Origin: Rhizobiaceae bacterium
GTDB lineage: Bacteria > Pseudomonadota > Alphaproteobacteria > Rhizobiales > Rhizobiaceae
Length of the DNA stretch: 64,000 nt
Direction: 5' to 3'
NCBI GenBank assembly: GCA_019635695.1
Contig: JAHBYZ010000011.1
Location: 1 to 64,000 of the forward strand
Positions 1 through 9,622 of the stretch are shown here, piece after piece (the first letter of the stretch is position 1; every line of letters starts with the position of its first letter). The notes beneath the pieces are model-generated. The model saw only the letters and a list, made by a program, of their open reading frames with translations. It had not been told where the DNA came from and searched no databases. The position numbers and the translations under genes are program-made.

Positions 1-821
<821 letters not shown>

Positions 822-829
822 GAGGCTCC

Positions 830-2128
<1,299 letters not shown>

Positions 2129-2176
2129 GCCGGGCACCAACCAAGGAGACGCCCGAAGGGCAAAAGGAGAAAAGCC

Positions 2177-2428
2177 ATGTCACCCCAGACCCGTGTCAAG
2201 GAACGTGCGGCCGAGCAGGCCTCCGCGATGAGCAGCGACCAGCAGAGCGCCATCCGCTCGCTCGCCAACGACCTGCATCGCCTCAATCACTCGGTGATGA
2301 AGGCGGTCGAGGCCGGCGTGTCGGTGGAGCTGGTTCGCTCGGCCCGCCACCACGGTGGCGACGGCAACTGGGGCGACCTGCTGATCCCGGTCGTCGTGAC
2401 GAACCAGCGCCTTGAAGCAGCGGAGTAG
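2177..2428 (+). CDS. Small conserved-looking hypothetical protein
   Basis: A protein of 83 residues that I do not recognise. It starts 48 bases after isocitrate lyase, behind AAGGAGAAAAGCC, a good ribosome-binding site, and is followed by a strong terminator, so it is the last gene of the aceBA operon. The N-terminal half is charged and Gln/Ser-rich; the middle (RSLANDLHRLNHSVMKAV) looks like an amphipathic helix; the C-terminal half has RHHGGDGNWGDLLIPVV. There is no signal peptide or membrane segment. A regulatory or accessory role in glyoxylate-shunt metabolism is only a guess from position. Confidence 0.7.
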   Translation: MSPQTRVKERAAEQASAMSSDQQSAIRSLANDLHRLNHSVMKAVEAGVSVELVRSARHHGGDGNWGDLLIPVVVTNQRLEAAE

Positions 2429-2461
2429 GCACAGACCTCCAGCTCTGCGCTTCGGGAGGAG

Positions 2462-2497
2462 AAAGAGGCCCGCGCGGCTCCTGCGCGGGCCTCTTTT
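2462..2497 (+). terminator. Rho-independent terminator of the aceBA operon
   Basis: A perfect 14-bp GC-rich inverted repeat (2462-2475 with 2483-2496) has a 7-base loop, GGCTCCT, and ends in a run of four T. It sits 34 bases after the stop of the small hypothetical gene. The MFS gene that follows must therefore have its own promoter. Confidence 0.92.
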
Positions 2498-2602
2498 CGT
2501 TTGACCACGTTTTCGCCTCAACAAATTTTCCGCCAAGCTTGTCGGAAGCGATGGCGCAGCCACGTCCTCGGGCAGAATATCGCGCTGTCCCGGGAGGGTG
2601 CC

Positions 2603-3811
2603 ATGACCAGTTCCTATCGTTGGGTGATCGTCGCGGCGGGCGGCCTGATCGGCTGCGTGGCGATGGGCGCCATGTTCTCGCTGCCGATCTTCCTTCGGCC
2701 GATGGCGCAGGAAACCGGCTGGTCCGTCACCGGCATATCGACGGCGATGACGATCGGGTTTCTTTCCATGGCGGCGGCGAGCATGGTCTGGGGCGGTCTG
2801 TCCGACCGCTACGGGCCGCGCCCCGTGGTGCTGACCGGCTCGATCGTGCTTGCGGCGAGCCTCGCGCTGGCCAGCCGGGCGGGGACGCTGATCGAATTCC
2901 AGCTCCTGTTCGGGCTGCTGGTGGGTGCTGCCACGGCCGCCGTTTTCGCGCCGATGATGGCTTGCGTGACAGGCTGGTTCGACACGCAGCGCGGGCTCGC
3001 CGTCTCGCTCGTCTCGGCCGGCATGGGCATGGCTCCCATGACCATGGCGCCGCTCGCCGCATGGCTGGTGACCGTGAACGACTGGCGCACGTCCATGCTC
3101 ATCATTGCCGGCATTGCAGCCGTGCTGATGATCCCGGCCGCCCTGCTGGTGCGCCGGCCGCCGGCGATGGACGCCGCGCCGGGCGCGATACCGGCCGACG
3201 AGCCGCGCTCGGACATGACCGTCGCGCAGGCGGTACGCTCGCCGCAGTTCATCACCCTGATGCTGGCGAACTTCTTCTGCTGCGCCACCCATTCCGGCCC
3301 GATCTTCCACACGGTCAGCTATGCGGTGACCTGCGGCATACCGATGATCGCGGCGGTTTCGATTTACAGCGTCGAGGGACTGGCCGGGATGTTCGGGCGC
3401 ATCGGCTTCGGCCTCGCTGGCGATAGGTGGGGCGCGCAACGCGTGCTGGTACTAGGACTGCTTGCACAGGCCTTCGGCGTGCTCACCTACGTTTTCGTCT
3501 CCACGCTTGGGCCGTTCTACGCGGTCGCCGCGCTTGTCGGCTTCATATATGCCGGCACCATGCCGCTCTACGCAGTCATCATCCGCGAGAACTTCCCGAT
3601 GAAGATGATGGGAACCATCATCGGCGGCACCGCGATGGCCGGCAGCCTCGGCATGTCGACCGGGCCGCTGCTCGGCGGCATGCTCTACGACCGATTCGAC
3701 AGCTATGCCTACATGTATGTCCTGTCGTGGGGCATGGGGCTGGCGGCGGTCTTCATCCTGATGGCGTTCCGCCCGTTCCCGAAGCGCGAGCCTGAGCTCA
3801 TGCCAGCGTGA
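2603..3811 (+). CDS. MFS transporter (monocarboxylate/OFA-like)
   Basis: A 402-residue major facilitator protein with about 12 hydrophobic segments, so an inner-membrane secondary transporter. The family loop motif GGLSDRYGPRPVV lies between TM2 and TM3 (near residue 70), and a second-half equivalent, FGLAGDRWGAQRV, near residue 275. ATG 2603 is chosen because GGGAGGG lies just upstream; the frame runs open to 2501, but that extension is charged and overlaps the preceding terminator region. The sequence style resembles MFS carriers of small carboxylates. Substrate unknown; it is a single gene, convergent with the SDR gene. Confidence 0.88.
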   Translation: MTSSYRWVIVAAGGLIGCVAMGAMFSLPIFLRPMAQETGWSVTGISTAMTIGFLSMAAASMVWGGLSDRYGPRPVVLTGSIVLAASLALASRAGTLIEFQLLFGLLVGAATAAVFAPMMACVTGWFDTQRGLAVSLVSAGMGMAPMTMAPLAAWLVTVNDWRTSMLIIAGIAAVLMIPAALLVRRPPAMDAAPGAIPADEPRSDMTVAQAVRSPQFITLMLANFFCCATHSGPIFHTVSYAVTCGIPMIAAVSIYSVEGLAGMFGRIGFGLAGDRWGAQRVLVLGLLAQAFGVLTYVFVSTLGPFYAVAALVGFIYAGTMPLYAVIIRENFPMKMMGTIIGGTAMAGSLGMSTGPLLGGMLYDRFDSYAYMYVLSWGMGLAAVFILMAFRPFPKREPELMPA

Positions 3812-3821
3812 ACGTCGTCGC

Positions 3822-4745
3822 TCACGCCACTGCCGCGGCGAACTCGACACCGGCAAGCTCCTCGGAAACCTGCCACAGCCGGTCCCAAATCGCAGTGTCG
3901 GTCGCCTGCGGCGGCACCTTCGACGGCGCGGGATATCCGCGGATCTCGTTCAGCATGTTCGGGCCGTAATAGGCACCCGGCCGCGCCTCGGGCGCGGTCG
4001 CCGCATAAAGTGTCGGCAGCGCACCCTGCGCCGCCGGCTGGAACATGAACCACAGATAGGTCCGCGCAAGACCCGCCGCGCTCATGCGGCCGGGCGCGTT
4101 GTGCAACAGGTCCGTGCGCGAGACACCGGGATGCGCGGCCATGCTGGTCACGCCCCAGCCCTCGGCTTCGCTGCGGCGCTGCAATTCGAACGCGAACATC
4201 AGGCAGGCGAGCTTGGACTGGCTGTAGGCCCGCATCGGCACATAAGACTTCGACTGCAGATCGTCGAAGTCGATCCGGCCCTGCCGGACGGCTACGCTCG
4301 AAAGCGTGACGACGCGGGAACCTCGCGTGCTGCGCAGCAGCGGCATCAGATGGGCGGTGAGCGCGAAATGACCGAGATAGTTTGTACCGAACTGCATCTC
4401 GAAGCCGTCCGGCGTCTGCTGCCGCGTCGGCGGCACCATCACGCCGGCATTGTTGATGAGCAGGTCGAGGCGGCGCCGTTGCCGTTTCAGGCGCGCGGCG
4501 CATTCCGCGACGGATTTCAGGTCCGCAAGATCGATCTGTTCGAACCCGACCTTGGCAGCCGGAACCTCAGTCCGGATCTTGGCAACCGCCTCCGCACCTT
4601 TTTGAGGATTTCTCCCTGCGATGATAACGTCAGCGCCGGCCCGCGCCAGCGCCAGCGCATCCTCGAAGCCGAGGCCGCCCGTGCCGGTGACGAGAGCCAC
4701 CCGACCGTCCTGAGAGGGAATATTCGATGCCGTCCACTTCGCCAC
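3822..4745 (-). CDS. SDR-family oxidoreductase
   Basis: NAD(P)-dependent short-chain dehydrogenase of about 307 residues, cytosolic. Seen: the Rossmann glycine motif TGTGGLG near residue 20, NNAGV near residue 95, and the catalytic Ser followed by YSQSK (Tyr/Lys) near residue 175. The glycine motif is one residue shorter than the usual TGxxxGxG. No ATG is available. GTG 4745 is preferred because AAGGG lies 8 bases before it and the product begins MAKWTASNIPSQ, the usual start for such long-form SDRs; GTG 4751 is too close to that site. It is divergent from a TetR gene across two operator-like repeats, so it is probably that regulator's target. Substrate unknown. Confidence 0.88.
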   Translation of the reverse strand: MAKWTASNIPSQDGRVALVTGTGGLGFEDALALARAGADVIIAGRNPQKGAEAVAKIRTEVPAAKVGFEQIDLADLKSVAECAARLKRQRRRLDLLINNAGVMVPPTRQQTPDGFEMQFGTNYLGHFALTAHLMPLLRSTRGSRVVTLSSVAVRQGRIDFDDLQSKSYVPMRAYSQSKLACLMFAFELQRRSEAEGWGVTSMAAHPGVSRTDLLHNAPGRMSAAGLARTYLWFMFQPAAQGALPTLYAATAPEARPGAYYGPNMLNEIRGYPAPSKVPPQATDTAIWDRLWQVSEELAGVEFAAAVA

Positions 4746-4768
4746 AGCCACAGCCCTTCGATTGAATT

Positions 4769-4803
4769 TGCACTCGATGCATAATTATATTGCACTCGGT
4801 GTA
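4769..4803. promoter_or_regulatory. Pair of TetR-type operator sites
   Basis: Two copies of a 13-base dyad, TGCACTCGATGCA at 4769-4781 and TGCACTCGGTGTA at 4791-4803, lie in the 80-base divergent interval between the SDR and TetR genes. Their centres are 22 bp apart, two helical turns, so two dimers could bind on the same face. The AT-rich spacer ATAATTATAT looks like promoter DNA. TetR-family proteins commonly repress the divergent neighbour and themselves, so these are the expected binding sites; that is an inference. Confidence 0.72.
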
Positions 4804-4825
4804 AATTTTTCAAGGGGTGGGTGAA

Positions 4826-5431
4826 TTGTCCGAGGAGAATCTCTCCGGCGCGCCCGCGAGCGGCTTGCGCGAGCGCAAGAAGCAGGAAACGCTGCGGCGC
4901 ATCACCGAAGCGGGACTGAAGCTTTTCAGCACCGATGGTTATGAAGCGACGACGCTCGACGCGATCGCCGCGGAGGCGGGAATCTCGCGCCGCACCTTCT
5001 TCCACTACTTCAAGTCAAAGGACGACATCCTGCTGTCCCTGCAGAGGGGACTTGGCGAGACCCTGGCTGCCGCCGTGCTGGCCCAGCCTGCTGGAAAGAG
5101 TCCCGTAGAGACCGTGCGCGACGCGCAGCTGACGCTGGTTGCGCCCTATTCGCCGCGGGAATTGCTGGCGCTGGACCGGCTCATGCGATCGAGCGAGGCA
5201 GTCCAGGCCCGGAAGCAGGCCGGGTATGTGCACGACGAGGCGCTGCTCTACGATGCTCTGCGCAAGCGCTGGCCGGAAAGGAGCGAAACCGCGCTTCGCC
5301 TCGTCGCGATGCTCTCCATCGGCATCGTCAGGCTTTCCCTGGACGTCTGGAGCTCGAGCGGCGGAGAACGGCCGCTGGCGGAACACCTGAAGGAAGCCTT
5401 CGACGCCCTTCCCGCCGCATGCGATGCGTGA
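4826..5431 (+). CDS. TetR/AcrR-family transcriptional repressor
   Basis: About 201 residues. The N-terminal helix-turn-helix is clear: ERKKQETLRRITEAGLKLF, then GYEATTLDAIAAEAGISRR and TFFHYFKSKDDIL, covering roughly residues 15-65. The C-terminal ligand domain is unassigned. The start is uncertain. TTG 4826 has AAGGGG 8 bases upstream and is preferred; GTG 4817 in the same frame lies inside that site. It is divergent from the SDR oxidoreductase, with two dyad repeats between them, so it probably controls that gene and itself. The inducer is unknown. Confidence 0.9.
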   Translation: MSEENLSGAPASGLRERKKQETLRRITEAGLKLFSTDGYEATTLDAIAAEAGISRRTFFHYFKSKDDILLSLQRGLGETLAAAVLAQPAGKSPVETVRDAQLTLVAPYSPRELLALDRLMRSSEAVQARKQAGYVHDEALLYDALRKRWPERSETALRLVAMLSIGIVRLSLDVWSSSGGERPLAEHLKEAFDALPAACDA

Positions 5432-5500
5432 CTGGCACCCTTCCCTTCCTTTCGGCGGCGCGGCTATAGTCGGCGCATCAGCAACATCCCACGGTGATCG

Positions 5501-6928
5501 ATGCCGCCCGCAAAGAAGGAAGCACGCCCCGGCACAAGGCGTGCCCGCACGCCCGCCTATGTGAAGAGCAGGCGCGGCGTGAAGAACTGGCGCGAGGCCG
5601 GCGCCTGGTTCGAGTGGCGTGGGATCGAGGATGTCGAATGCATCACGCCCGACCAGGCCGGCATCGCCCGCGGCAAGATGATGCCGTCGAAGAAATTCAC
5701 CTCGAACACGTCGCTGGCGCTACCTTCGGCGCCATTCATGATGACGATTTCGGGCGACTATCCCGAGGATGGCAAGGGTTTTGAGTATCCCGAGGACGAT
5801 GGCGACCTGAAGCTGGTCCCCGATCTCTCCACGCTGTCGGCGGTGCCGTGGGAGACCGACCCGACCGCCCAGGTCATCTGCGATCTCGTCCACCAGGACG
5901 GCCGCCGCGTCGAGTTCACCCCGCGCAACGTGCTGCGCCGCGTGGTCGCCGCCTATGCCGAGCGGGGGCTGAAGGCAGTGGTGGCGCCGGAGATCGAGTT
6001 CTACCTCGTGCGCAAGAACCCCGACCCCGACTATCCGCTGGCCCCGCCCGTCGGGCGCTCCGGCCGGCCGATCGGCGGCGGCGCCGGCTATTCGATCGCC
6101 GGCGTCAACGAGTTCGACGAACTGATCGACGACATCTATCACTTCTCCGAAGCGCAAGGGCTCGAGATCGACACGCTGATCCACGAGGAGGGCGCCGGCC
6201 AGCTCGAGATCAATTTGCGCCACGGCGATCCTGTCGAACTCGCGGACCAGGTGTTCATGTTCAAGCGCACAATCCGAGAGGCGGCGCTCAAGCACGACAC
6301 CTACGCGACCTTCATGGCCAAGCCCATGCAGGGCCAGCCCGGCTCCGCCATGCACATCCACCAGTCGATCATCGACCGCAAGACCGGAGCGAACGTCTTC
6401 ACCGCCGAGGACGGCAGCGAGACGGAGGCCTTCTTCCACTTCATCGGCGGCATGCAGAGGCACGTGCCATCCGCGCTCGTGATGTTTGCGCCCTATGTCA
6501 ATTCCTACCGGCGGCTCACCCAGGCGGCATCCGCGCCGGTCAACACCAAATGGGGCTACGACAACCGCACCACGGCCTTTCGCGTGCCGCGCTCCGATCC
6601 GGCCGCCCGCCGCGTCGAGAACCGCATCCCTTCTTCCGACGCCAATCCCTATCTGGCACTCGCCGCCTCGCTCGCCTGCGGCCTGCTCGGCATGGTGAAC
6701 CGGCTCAAGCCGGACGCCGCCGAACTGACGACGGCCAATGAGGACGAGATCGATCTGCCCAGGGGATTGCTCGAAGCCGTCGACCTGTTCGAGAACGATG
6801 CGGGTCTGCGCGAGGTGCTTGGCGAGACCTTCGTCGGCACCTATGCCGCGATCAAGCGCGCCGAGTTCGAAACCTTCATGGAGGTGATCTCGCCGTGGGA
6901 GCGGGAGTACCTCCTGCTCAACGTGTGA
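5501..6928 (+). CDS. Glutamine synthetase-like gamma-glutamyl ligase (PuuA-like)
   Basis: A 475-residue ATP-dependent amide ligase of the glutamine synthetase fold. Seen: APEIEFYL (metal-site Glu) near residue 160, HEEGAGQLEIN near residue 228, SAMHIHQS (catalytic His) near residue 285, and RVENRIPSSDANPYLALAA near residue 367. It lacks the adenylylated-Tyr segment of housekeeping GS. The stop codon overlaps the GTG of an FAD oxidase by 4 bases. Known PuuA-type enzymes glutamylate putrescine or other amines before oxidation by such a partner, which supports amine catabolism here, but no other Puu gene is adjacent. The exact substrate is not determinable. Confidence 0.85.
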   Translation: MPPAKKEARPGTRRARTPAYVKSRRGVKNWREAGAWFEWRGIEDVECITPDQAGIARGKMMPSKKFTSNTSLALPSAPFMMTISGDYPEDGKGFEYPEDDGDLKLVPDLSTLSAVPWETDPTAQVICDLVHQDGRRVEFTPRNVLRRVVAAYAERGLKAVVAPEIEFYLVRKNPDPDYPLAPPVGRSGRPIGGGAGYSIAGVNEFDELIDDIYHFSEAQGLEIDTLIHEEGAGQLEINLRHGDPVELADQVFMFKRTIREAALKHDTYATFMAKPMQGQPGSAMHIHQSIIDRKTGANVFTAEDGSETEAFFHFIGGMQRHVPSALVMFAPYVNSYRRLTQAASAPVNTKWGYDNRTTAFRVPRSDPAARRVENRIPSSDANPYLALAASLACGLLGMVNRLKPDAAELTTANEDEIDLPRGLLEAVDLFENDAGLREVLGETFVGTYAAIKRAEFETFMEVISPWEREYLLLNV

Positions 6929-8217
6929 CTTTGGCTTACCAATCCCCCATTTCGCCGGGCCGCTCCTGGTACGAGGACTCCGTCGGCGAGCGGCCGGAAT
7001 ATCCTGCGCTGGACGGCTCGGTATCCTGCGACGTTGCGATCATCGGCGGCGGGTACACAGGTCTCTCCGCCGCGACGCACCTGGCAAAGGCGGGCCTTGC
7101 GGTTGTGCTCATCGAGCAGCATCGTTTCGGCGACGGCGCCTCGGGCCGCAATGGCGGCCAGATGGGCACCGGTCAGCGTTCCTGGCCCGAGGAGCTGGAG
7201 GCCGATCTCGGCTTCGAGCGCTCCAGGGCGCTGTTCGATCTCGCCGAGGAAGCCAAGGCGCACCTGCTCGACTTCGCCGCCGCCAACGCCATCGAGATCG
7301 ACTACGCACCGGGCCAGATCTCGGCCGCCCACAAGCCGCGCTATGTAGACGACTACCGACGCCACGCGGACATTCTGGCCGAGCGCTACAACTATCCGTA
7401 CCTGACTTTTCTCGACCGTGAGGCGACGGCGGCAGCGGTGGGCTCGGCGCGCTACTTTGGCGCGGTTCGTGACGCCGGCACCGGGCACATCCACCCGATG
7501 AAACTGCTGGTCGGAACCGCAAGGGCGGCCGCTGCGGCCGGGGCGCGGCTGCACGAGAACACTGCCGCCATCGACATTTCGCGCAAGGCGGGCAGGATCG
7601 TCGTGTCGACGGCGCGCGGCGATGTCACGGCTGACAAGGTACTGGTCGCGGTCAACGCCTATGGCGGCAATCTCGAGCCCGTTTCCGCCGCGCACGTCAT
7701 GCCCATCGGCTCCTTCATCGGCGCCACGCCGCCGCTGCCCGACGACTCTCCCGTCATCCCCGGCGGCGAGGCCGTCGACGATTCCCGCTTCGTCGTGCGC
7801 TATTTTCGCAAAACCAGCGATAACAGGCTGCTGTTCGGCGGCCGCGAAGTCTATTCGACCGACGACCCGAAGGGGCTCAAGGACCAGATCAGGCGGCAGA
7901 TCGCCGAGATTTATCCAACGCTCGCACGGACCGAGCTCACTCATGCATGGGGCGGCTATGTCGGCATCACCATGCCGCGACGCCCGTTCGTGCGCGAGGT
8001 GATGCCGGGCGTGGTTTCGATTGCCGGCTTTTCCGGCCACGGAGTGATGCTGTCGAACTTTCTCGGCCGTCTCTATGCCGAGACGGTGGCCGGCAATCGC
8101 GACCGCCTGCGGCTGTTCCGCGAGCTGAACATCCCCGCTTTCCCCGGCGGCCGGCGCCTGCGCGCCCCGCTTCTGTTCCTCGCGCTCAACTGGTTCGCGC
8201 TGCGCGACCGGATCTGA
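6925..8217 (+). CDS. FAD-dependent amine oxidase (PuuB-like, DAO fold)
   Basis: A 430-residue D-amino-acid-oxidase-fold flavoenzyme, expected to oxidise gamma-glutamylated amines made by the preceding ligase. Seen: the FAD-binding motif VAIIGGGYTGLSAATHLAK near residue 30, GDGASGRNGGQ near residue 70, and a C-terminal SGHGVMLSNFLGR that closes the FAD site. Length fits PuuB/OrdL proteins. GTG 6925 is preferred because it forms the classic GTGA overlap with the upstream stop; GTG 6895 would only add a short tail read from the ligase coding region. Translational coupling implies a fixed stoichiometry with the ligase. Confidence 0.85.
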   Translation: MTLAYQSPISPGRSWYEDSVGERPEYPALDGSVSCDVAIIGGGYTGLSAATHLAKAGLAVVLIEQHRFGDGASGRNGGQMGTGQRSWPEELEADLGFERSRALFDLAEEAKAHLLDFAAANAIEIDYAPGQISAAHKPRYVDDYRRHADILAERYNYPYLTFLDREATAAAVGSARYFGAVRDAGTGHIHPMKLLVGTARAAAAAGARLHENTAAIDISRKAGRIVVSTARGDVTADKVLVAVNAYGGNLEPVSAAHVMPIGSFIGATPPLPDDSPVIPGGEAVDDSRFVVRYFRKTSDNRLLFGGREVYSTDDPKGLKDQIRRQIAEIYPTLARTELTHAWGGYVGITMPRRPFVREVMPGVVSIAGFSGHGVMLSNFLGRLYAETVAGNRDRLRLFRELNIPAFPGGRRLRAPLLFLALNWFALRDRI

Positions 8218-8238
8218 GAGCCGACAAACGATGTGGCT

Positions 8239-9192
8239 TCAGTCGTGCCCGACCGTGCCGGCCGTCAGGATGCGCAGCACATCGATGGCGTCCCTGCCAC
8301 CGGTCAGCGGCTCCTCACGCGTTTCGATGCAGTGCATGAAGTGCTGCAGCTCGCGCGTCAGCGGCGCGCCTTCCGCGACCGGCACGTAGGTCGGCTCGTT
8401 GGCGGTGAATGCCCACTGCCCGCTGTCCTGCCACACCGCGTGGCGGTAGACCGCCAGCTTGCGGCTCCAGCCTTCCACGTCGTCGAACACGGCCATCGCG
8501 CGGGTGCCGACCACCGCAAGCCGCCGCTCGCGGTACGGGTTGAGCCGCGACGTGAAGAGATGGCTGCGCAGGCCGCCGGGGAACACCATGTGCAGGTGCG
8601 CGAAATCGCTCAGATGGTCGAGCACCGCCGCCCCCTCGCCGCGCACCTCGATGGGCGCCACGCCGGTGATGGCGAGAATCATCGACAGGTCGTGCGGCGC
8701 GAGATCCCAAAGCGCGTCGTTCTCGGTGTGGAACTTGCCGAGCCCCAGCCGGTGCGAGTGTATGTACTTCACCTCGCCCAGTTCGCCGGCGTCGATCAAA
8801 AGCTTGAGCTGCTCGAAGGCCGGGTGGAATCGCAGCACGTGGCCGACCATGAAGACGCGGTTGTTGGCGCGCGCCGCCGCAACGGCCCGCTCGGCATCGT
8901 CCACCGAAAGCGCTATCGGTTTTTCGACCAGCACGTCCTTGCCGGCCTCCACCGCCCGTATCGCGCTTGCCGCGTGATGCTGCGGTGGCAACGCCATGAC
9001 GATCGCGTCGACATCGTCGCGCGCAAACAGCGCATCCGGCTCGATGGCAAGGCATTCGTGCTCGACGGAGAAGCCCTCGGCCCGCGCCGCATTGACGTCG
9101 GATACAGCATGCAGCGCGCCGAGCGACTTGAGTGTGCGGATGTGGTTCGAGCCCCAGTATCCGCAGCCGAGCACTGCAATGCGTGGTTTCAT
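8239..9192 (-). CDS. Gfo/Idh/MocA-family oxidoreductase
   Basis: A 317-residue NAD(P)-dependent sugar or cyclitol dehydrogenase-type protein. Seen: the Rossmann motif LGCGYWGSNHIRT near residue 10, and the family signature EKPIALS near residue 95, whose Lys contacts cofactor and substrate. HDLSMILAI near residue 175 provides the conserved Asp/His region. The sequence style (GCGYWG, then a long C-terminal sheet domain) is like that of nucleotide-sugar 3-dehydrogenases of surface polysaccharide pathways, but no sugar pathway genes are next to it. It is convergent with the amine oxidase and appears to be a single gene. Confidence 0.85.
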   Translation of the reverse strand: MKPRIAVLGCGYWGSNHIRTLKSLGALHAVSDVNAARAEGFSVEHECLAIEPDALFARDDVDAIVMALPPQHHAASAIRAVEAGKDVLVEKPIALSVDDAERAVAAARANNRVFMVGHVLRFHPAFEQLKLLIDAGELGEVKYIHSHRLGLGKFHTENDALWDLAPHDLSMILAITGVAPIEVRGEGAAVLDHLSDFAHLHMVFPGGLRSHLFTSRLNPYRERRLAVVGTRAMAVFDDVEGWSRKLAVYRHAVWQDSGQWAFTANEPTYVPVAEGAPLTRELQHFMHCIETREEPLTGGRDAIDVLRILTAGTVGHD

Positions 9193-9482
9193 CCGGCCTG
9201 TCCAGAAAGTGCCGCGGGAGCACCGTGCGGCCCCAGCCGGCCGCGAAGCACGGCGCCCTCATAGACCCGAAGCGGGAAGGCTGGCAACCGCCGCCGATCG
9301 ACGCGGGGGAAGTCCTGCCGCGCACGGATGCGCGGCCGCTGCCGGGTGCCCCGAGCCACCGCGCACATCGCCTCCGATTTTGCGTCGACCGCAGCGCCAC
9401 CATCGCCTTGACAGGCCTGCGGCACGCCCCCTATATCCGCGCCACCTCGGCGGCGCGGGAGCAATCCTGCGCACGCCCTCTT

Positions 9483-9559
9483 GGCGGAGTAGCTCAGTCG
9501 GTTAGAGCAGAGGAATCATAATCCTTGTGTCGGGGGTTCGAATCCCTCCTCCGCTACCA
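9483..9559 (+). tRNA. tRNA-Met (CAT), elongator type
   Basis: A 77-base cloverleaf with encoded CCA. Acceptor GGCGGAG pairs with CTCCGCT (one G-U at the first pair); D arm GCTC/GAGC; anticodon loop ATCATAA on the stem GAGGA/TCCTT; T loop TTCGAAT on the stem GGGGG/CCCTC. The paired first base and the lack of three consecutive G-C pairs in the anticodon stem argue for elongator rather than initiator tRNA. A CAT anticodon could also be lysidine-modified tRNA-Ile, but the body resembles alphaproteobacterial elongator Met. Confidence 0.93.
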
Positions 9560-9622
9560 CCGCTCCAGATCCGGAAATTCGGCAATTTGGCTCCGGCCGG
9601 GGCCGGGCCAGTATAGCCCGAC

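Noticed and set aside
9193-9482. Open frames on both strands between the MocA-type gene and tRNA-Met
   Set aside because: They overlap one another, are Arg/Pro-rich and show no motif or ribosome-binding site; I treat the interval as non-coding.
9483-9559. tRNA gene as a possible integration site for a genomic island
   Set aside because: No integrase gene and no second copy of the tRNA 3' end was noticed in the window.
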